A stretch of 64,000 nt of DNA from positions 1,180,001-1,244,000 of the forward strand of contig JAQFVV010006311.1 of assembly GCA_028023455.1 (NCBI GenBank). Direction: 5' to 3'. Under the pieces are notes generated by a model. That model was not told the DNA's origin. It was given only the letters and a program-made list of their open reading frames with translations, and did not search any database. Shown here in pieces: positions 57,660 through 64,000 of the stretch; positions within the stretch are counted from its first letter, which is position 1, and every line of letters begins with the position of its first letter. The DNA is from Epiperipatus broadwayi. Lineage: Eukaryota > Onychophora > Udeonychophora > Euonychophora > Peripatidae. The translations under genes and the position numbers were made by a program.

Positions 57660-59925
57660 AATTCATATATCTTTGGCCATATGTTTAAGATTACATCCCT
57701 CAACAATGTGTTAAAAGCAGATAGAAAACAGTTCTTTTCTTGTGTGAGAGTGGTGTACTGAAAATTACACTACAGAAATATTATTCATTATTTAAAAGCC
57801 TTGTTTGGTTTTGCAATTCTTTGGCCAATGCTTGCTTTCAATATTTTTATTTTACTATTATTAAAAAATCGTATCAAATCTACAAAACATTTTGTTGTCA
57901 TCCCTTACTATATGCAAATCATCAACAGATTTGGTACAATAAGCTTTTCTTTATAACTTTATTATTATTAAAAAATTTTATAACTTTATTATTATTAAAA
58001 ATATTTATAAAAAATATTTGAAATAAAATCATTTTTATTAATTTTAATAATTTTGTAAATAAATACTGACTGCTAAATAATATATAATAATATTGTTAAA
58101 ACAATGCAATTACTAAAAAAAATCCTTCTGATATCAGATTTTTTGGAAATCATTTTAACAAACTTGAAAATAAATATTAATCTTGAACTAAATAAAAACA
58201 TAAAAATTAGTATGAGAGGACATTATTCACAAATATATTAAAATGACTTATAGAAAATCTGACATATAAAAGATTCTTATAGTATATGCATACAAAGATT
58301 ACTACTTCAGAAATATTATTATAGAAATAAAATAAATATATAAAATGTAATAATCCAATTTTTATAAATTCATTACTTCAGGAATTCTTAACTAGGAATT
58401 TATGGACCTGTTTAAAAAGATTTCAGAAGATACATGACCATAAATTAAAAAAAAACAAAAAACAATATCTTTACTTTTTTTGACCTCTAGCCAAAATCTA
58501 GGATTTCTTTTACTTAAGAATGTAAACAACAAATTACAATAGTATAATATCACATAACATTACAGTTGTTTTATATTTTGCAATACTATTTATGCACATC
58601 CATACTTATGAAATTATAGTAATTGTTAGTTTAGATGTGACATTAAATCACGTTATTCCAATATCTTAAAACTATCTGGCACTATATATTGAAAAGGGAT
58701 CTGTGGTTTTCATCTGTCAGGCAAAGAGGTTCAAGAATTAAAAAAAAGGGGGGGGGGATTAAAAGCTATTATATTATAACAATATCAAAAAGTGCATCTA
58801 TCATCTATATAATACTTACCTTTACATATTATTTATAAAAGAAAAAAAAACTTAATTGCATTTTGATTTTAAAAATATTAATTCTTACTTAAAAAAGCAA
58901 CAACAACATAATTTAGGATTTTCCATTGAAATAAATATTTTTTTATAGTACCAATAAATTAAGTTATTAATAATTAATTTTATCATTATCAATATCACCA
59001 CAAAACTGTTAATTATTTCTTAATAACATTTTTTAAAAAATATGAATGGATTGTTCATAATTTTTTAAAAGCAAATATTTCACCTAGAATAACCTTTCTA
59101 AAGCACAATTTTGTTCCTATCATATAATATTTATAGGAGTTTTAAATGAAAATGTAGAAAAAATGAGATATATAGTCGACAGTGACAGTAATGTCACATT
59201 AGATAGAAACTTTTTATTAAAGTTTTATTCAAATTGTAATTTTTGGTTCAATGAGTTATAAATGAAAAGTTGAAAAAAAAAATTACAATGTTAGATATAA
59301 CATACTCAAGAGTTTTCGAGAACATTATAAATCATTTTTGACATTTTTTGACATTCATAATTGGTCTATTCATCCCTTTAAAAGAAACAGTTAATAAAAA
59401 AGATTTTTTATTAAAAAATAATTTGTAAAAATAATTCAAAATAAAATACCATTACCAAATAGCCAAAGTTAAACTGGAATAATATTATTGAAATAAATTA
59501 ATGAGTTAATATTTATAGTTTGTCTAAAAAATTATTATTTATCTAAGAATTTTTTTTTGTTAATTTGATTACCTATATAAAATAAATAAATAAAAATTTC
59601 CATAAATATTGCCATGTAAAACTTAAGTATTACAATAAGTTTATCAAATAATTAACAAAATGGCTGATGACATATAACAGAATCAGTTTTAAGAATATAA
59701 ATGTTAGTCAATAATGAATAAACTAAATAATTTAAGTTGCTTGTTTTTTGTTTTTTTTTGGAGAGGGGAGTAATATTAGAGTCAATAGTTAAACATTTAA
59801 AAAATTAATTTTAATACATTTAGAATATTCATTATTATATAACATTTTTTGGATATGAAAATCAATTATTAGGAGATATTTTTCAGAGCTGTCATTTATT
59901 AATAATACTGTTATATATATATATA
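57660..59925. other. AT-rich DNA, nothing recognised
   Basis: Apart from the MITE half copy at 57,760-57,800 and a G-run at 58,749-58,757, no feature is supportable. The frame 57,740-58,021 starts in the MITE and includes a small tandem repeat (TTATAACTTTATTATTATTA). Confidence 0.5.
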
Positions 59926-59929
59926 ATAA

Positions 59930-60032
59930 AGAGCATTGATGGTCTAGAGGTCAGCAACAACTGTTTTATAAGTAGTTGTCCCGGGTTAGCGGGTTCACTT
60001 CCCAGCTGATGCTATGACACATGAGAAGAAAA
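59930..60032 (+). mobile_element. SINE family C, tRNA-derived, copy 2
   Basis: A box TGGTCTAGAGGT at 59,940-59,951 and B box GGGTTCACTTCC at 59,991-60,002, followed by GATGCTATGACACATGA and an A-rich end, as in the copy at 39,543. Confidence 0.82.
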
Positions 60033-60608
60033 AAAGAGCATGCCAATATTTCTAAACAAGCTTACTTTTTACTTATTTATTTTTTGTATGATAAATGCTA
60101 TAAGAGAAAGCATTCAAATCTTTATCTATGGTTGTCCTCATCCCTAGACTGGTTTTGAGCTATGGTTCTCTTCAGTGAAGAGCTAGGATACCAGGTTCAA
60201 AAATACTAATTCTAGCAAGCATTTATCTAATACTTAACTATTAAGAAGAAGATCTGAAACTTTCAGACATCAAATATGTCTTCAAATTCAGCTCCCCAAC
60301 TAAAATAGTTATATGGGCCTGAACTAAATTCAGATACTCCATATATTAATAGCCTTAACAATTTAAGATAGTCAAAGCTTCAATAGCCAAAATTATAATA
60401 GTAATATGACCAAGTCACATATCATATGACCTATATAGCATGCATTTACCAATATGTAATAAAGAGTATGCCAATATTTCTAAACAAGCTTATTTTATTA
60501 TTTTTATTTATTTATTTATTTTTTATATGATAAATGCGATAAGAGAAAGCATTCAAATCTTTATCTATGATTGTCCACATCCCCAGATCAGTTTCGAGCT
60601 ATGGCAAG
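60033..60608 (-). mobile_element. Decayed tandem of a family B relative (428-bp period)
   Basis: 60,033-60,460 and 60,461-60,608 start with the same AAAGAGYATGCCAATATTTC and share GAGAAAGCATTCAAATCTTT and GTCC/TCATCCC. Each contains a family B-like ribozyme relic in the same orientation: 60,137-60,190 has core CTGAAGA and GTC but GAAA changed to AAAA; 60,560-60,605 keeps GAAA, TC and the TGGGGA strand but lost the core side. The interior has the ATATGGGCCTGAACTAAATTC segment of the 456-bp unit (ATATGGGTCTGAACTCAGTTC there), so it is a diverged tandem of the same type. Confidence 0.7.
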
Positions 60609-60669
60609 TTTATTTTAAGCCAGAGACTCTTTTTTGGTTAATCAAAGAAATGAAAAAATAAAACAAAGT

Positions 60670-62823
60670 AGCTATTATTTTAATATAACTGCAATAATCT
60701 GAAAATAATAATAACTAATATTTTATTGCTTAGGAGTTTATAAGAAGTTTATACACAGGAAGTAATAGACCTGGATTTTGAGCTTCAAAGTCAGCTACTC
60801 TACCACTGCATTAAACTATTCAGGATATACTAACCTATGATTTAGCTAACAATATGCATCTATATGTGCTTACATAATACTCATTCATTTTGCATTCTTA
60901 TTGCCAACTATGACATAATTTATAAGATGTTCTTATTTTAAGAATGGTTGGCTGCATTCAAATTCCTTTATAATACTTTTTCTATCTACATAACAATTCG
61001 TTGCAGTCAATTCACATATTAAGCAAATATTTAAGGATAGCACATTAATTAAATTAATTTAGTCAATATCAAAATTTTTAATAACGTTTAGCTGTAATTT
61101 ACCATTTCTGACAACATTTGTATAAAGTGTCATAAAGGAAAAAACAATATTTTATTTGCATTGATGCAAAATATTATCAAACAAAAAATAAATAGTTTCT
61201 CTGAACTTTCTGAATCTAATGTTAAAGCATAATCACTAATAAAATGAGAACAAGTACTATGGCATAATATTATTAACCTTTCACTGATCAATGTAGGGGT
61301 TTTAAAAAAGAAAATACTAAGCTAGACTTTAGAGTGAATCCAACATAATGAAGACACATATATGATGAACTATCCTTTTAAAAGTATATAACCATTTATC
61401 TGTCAATCGAACATTTTTCCTTTGAAAGATGGCTTCACTAAAAGCAGTACTATTAATGTTAAACATTAATTATTCTTTAGTTATAAGCACTATCATATGT
61501 AGAGATCTCGAAGAATCTTTATCAATCAAAGTTTCACATTTCACGTACAATATTAAAAAATAAAATTACTTATCTTTACTATCATCACTACTTTCTATGT
61601 TTCCATTATTAGCATTACTCACATTTGAATATTTCTATTACTCAATGATAAATCTTTCAAGCACAGTCATCTAATAAGATTTTGTAAGGTATGCCATGAG
61701 AAAATTCATTAATAAAATTATCTAAACTTATACTTATTCACTTTATTGCCTCAAGCAAAATCAATGTTAGAGATTTCCGGTTTCCTATTGCTGATGTCTC
61801 AATGTTGATATTTTTATACATTACATAATCATAAATACTGGTAAATAAGCAAATAAAAAGTTATTTTCATGTAGTTAAAGTATAAAGAAGTTGACAAACA
61901 CACAAATTCACTAATCACAATTAGTGCAGAAATACTGTTGTTGAATGAAAGAGTCAAGATGACCAGACCCATAATAACAAAGGTAAAAAGCAGAACAAAG
62001 CCTAAAGAAAAATGTAAGGAAGAGCATATTGAAGAAGCAGGTAAGACTGTAATGAATGCAGTGTCTAGTTCTTAAAGAGACAACATCATAATCTATAAGG
62101 CAATTGGAGATACTCTTGATTGAATATTGATTTTTCATTACTCACAGACAACTCATATCTGAAAATCATATTTCTATCTATAATATGTGTTCTTATTGGT
62201 AGTCTGAGTTTCATTTATTGCAAGATAAGTAATAAACATTTTAATTTTAATGAATTGTGAATTATTTTTTTCTAATTTTTAGAATGCTTATTAAGAGAAA
62301 AAAATTTATATGTAAGCTTTCTTTAATTATATTTCATTGCTTGAAATTTGTAGGGTCATGATCAAATAATTGCATGAATTTTACAAAGCTTTGCATTTCT
62401 TAATGTGCAAATTTACAAAAAAAAAAAAAACACACACATGAAATTATTTTAAAATAATGTGACCACCTCTGTCTATGTGAGAGTTATAATAAAAGAGAAC
62501 ATGTAAGGATTTTCATTGTACTCTATTCTTTTTATTCATTGCTATATAAAAGATCAGAAAAAAATAAATGATAAATATATAAAAATGATAAAATAAAACC
62601 TGTTAAAAATTATAGGCAATACAGTTTTATGAAATACTATACACATGAAGGATAATTTAAAACCATTAGCATTAAGACAACTCAGATATTATAATTCAAA
62701 ACATTCCACAATTTTTATTTGCAAAATGTATGTATAAAATGTAGTATATATTTATCATCATCATTTTCAAATATCAGTATTATCAATCATTTCTGAATAA
62801 AAGTTTCTCCAAGTTTAATTCAA
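60670..62823. other. AT-rich DNA, no gene recognised
   Basis: The stretch 61,930-62,110 is less AT-rich and on the plus strand reads KPKEKCKEEHIEEAGKT with stops around it; it could be an old exon or retroelement piece, but nothing supports a choice. Confidence 0.4.
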
Positions 62824-63316
62824 TGGTGTTCTAGTTGCATTTTTATATTGGACTATTTCCATAATCTAATATGCATATTGAATTTCTTTAGAAACATTTA
62901 ACTTTATTTAAATATTCCAAATACATTCAACTATTAGTAATAGCACACCAAACAAGTTAGTATATGCACAACACTTTGAAAAGTATTATTCTCCCCTCTT
63001 CTTCAGATATTGCTGGCCTGACCAGTGACAGTACTAGCATGGGATTCAAACCTGGACTGTTGCCTTTGGCAGAATGGCTACTCAAGAATCTAAGGGTCCA
63101 GGTTCAAATCCCATGTTAGTATTGTCACTGGTCATGCAGCAACACCTGAAGAAAATGGGAGAATAATACCTCTAAAAATATTGTGCATATATTAACCTGT
63201 TTGATGTGCTATTACTAACTGCTGAATGTATTAGGAATATTTAAATAAAATTAAATTTTTCTAGACATTCAATATTCATATAAAATGATGGAAATAGTCC
63301 AATATAAAAATGTAAC
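62824..63316. mobile_element. Palindromic SINE-A dimer (head to head)
   Basis: Arms of about 230 bp (62,824-63,056 and 63,098-63,316) are inverted copies of SINE-A joined at their tRNA-like heads. Both arms keep a B box: GGTTTGAATCCC on the minus strand (63,052-63,041) and GGTTCAAATCCC on the plus (63,101-63,112). The 40-bp centre holds the single A-box region (GGCAGAATGGC, 63,068-63,078). Both outer ends are SINE 3' ends. Confidence 0.85.
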
Positions 63317-63600
63317 ACTGATCCCTAGCTTCTCTTTTCCACAACATTCCAGAAAACTTTCTTATTTCATCCATTCTTCCACATTATATATGATTTTCTT
63401 CTAGGTCTTTTACAATCTTTTGATCTCCAAAATTAAAACTTCAACTGTCAATATATTATTATCACTTCTAGAAATATATTCAGCCCAGCTCTAAATCTCT
63501 CTTTTAGTTTTTAGATGATGTCAGTAACATATGCTTATTCTCTCACTCATTATTTTGTTTTCCATCTTTGTTTGCTATTCCTAATATATATTTTTTCATA
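63317..63600 (-). mobile_element. RTE-type LINE, 3'-end fragment, degenerate
   Basis: The reverse complement aligns with 190-390 of the RTE element at 1-472: GAAGCTAGGGATC, GGATGAAATAAGAAAGT, GATTGTAAAAGACCTAGAAG and TTACTGACATCAT. It faces the SINE-A dimer, again 3' end to 3' end. Confidence 0.75.
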
Positions 63601-63871
63601 CTTTATTTTAAAATATTTGCATTGCTCTTAGTTAAATTTTACTGCCCTCTTTTAAATTTTTAGGTCATTAAATCCCATTTTCATTTTTATGCCCAAAATC
63701 AATCCAATATTTATCATATAAATAATTACAAATATTTATTTACAGCAGCACCAAAAGTTATATCATCATGAATATTTGCATATCTTCTTAAAATGTTTGA
63801 AAAAGCATCAAAGAAATTTGATGCTAAAAAGAATTTATAAGCTAAATGAACTCACTTAGATCTTATTTGTT

Positions 63872-64000
63872 CCACGGATCAGTGGAAACAAGATTTTAAA
63901 TGAAGATGGTAGTTTAACAATTCAAGCAGCAGAAATTATTTTTACAACACAAGATGAAATAGTAGCTCATAATACTGAAACCTTAGCAAATAAAAATGAA
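63872..64000 (+). CDS. Open frame running off the window, unidentified
   Basis: From an acceptor-like CTCACTTAG at about 63,850-63,860, a frame stays open to the last base and reads VPRISGNKILNEDGSLTIQA followed by a Thr/Glu-rich segment. No family is recognised. It is the most protein-like non-transposon stretch in the window and could be an exon, but about 40 codons prove little. Confidence 0.25.

Noticed and set aside
57740-58021. 93-codon plus-strand frame
   Set aside because: It begins within a MITE half copy and ends in a short tandem repeat; nothing suggests a protein.
62985-63170. CTGAAGA ... GAAA pattern in SINE-A that looks like a hammerhead core
   Set aside because: Stem II can pair (AAGAGG/CCTCTT in the consensus), but no stem I can be drawn next to the core and no well-placed NUH cleavage triplet exists; CAACAC/GTGTTG pairs directly instead, giving a plain hairpin.

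Overview
This is nuclear DNA of an animal, very AT-rich (roughly three quarters A+T by eye). I find no cellular protein gene that I can defend. Nearly everything recognisable is a transposable element or a product of one: RTE-type and other non-LTR retrotransposons, Penelope-like elements (PLEs) with GIY-YIG endonuclease, a Ty3/Gypsy integrase remnant, a ZBED5-like hAT transposon, several tRNA-derived SINEs, foldback elements, a U2 snRNA pseudogene and two segmental duplications. The RTE, PLE and SINE mix fits an invertebrate (arthropod, mollusc or flatworm type), but the species cannot be read from the sequence.

Layout. 1-4,020: an RTE 3' end, two SINE-A copies, two inverted PLE fragments and a perfect foldback. 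4,020-11,000: AT-rich DNA with almost nothing identifiable. 11,000-21,570: a 10.4 kb block between two ~130 bp direct repeats, holding minus-strand LINE pieces and a collapsed Gypsy element. 22,140-29,140: a foldback hammerhead element, a hAT transposon with target-site duplications, a recent 197 bp tandem duplication and an RTE reverse-transcriptase remnant. 29,140-39,305: a segmental duplication whose first copy was interrupted by a 3.3 kb block and by a 1,271 bp PLE with 14 bp target-site duplications; the second copy preserves the empty sites. 39,509-42,068: a giant palindrome of two head-to-head PLE copies interrupted by a U2 snRNA pseudogene. 43,160-45,050: inverted copies of a tRNA-headed SINE carrying hammerhead ribozymes. 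45,355-50,240: foldback elements and more SINEs. 50,290-57,545: a second segmental duplication around a LINE ORF1 remnant. 57,598-64,000: ribozyme relics, SINEs, a palindromic SINE dimer facing an RTE 3' end, and a short open frame running off the window.

The most interesting system is a set of type I hammerhead ribozymes in two unrelated families. Family B is a 59-nt ribozyme inside a ~455-bp unit that occurs as a + + - - tandem cluster at 30,868-32,440, as a decayed second tandem at 60,033-60,608 and as solitary foldback copies near 22.3, 47.5 and 48.9 kb. At 31,810 and 32,266 the catalytic core is intact, so a transcript could in principle release a 456-nt monomer. This is the architecture of retrozymes (non-autonomous circular-RNA retroelements). 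Family D is a 55-nt ribozyme at the 3' part of a tRNA-headed SINE, with an intact copy at 44,291-44,345, recalling the schistosome Sm-alpha SINE. PLE reverse transcriptase and endonuclease remnants lie close to both and are plausible sources of mobilising enzymes. All of this was read by eye; no search or folding program was run.
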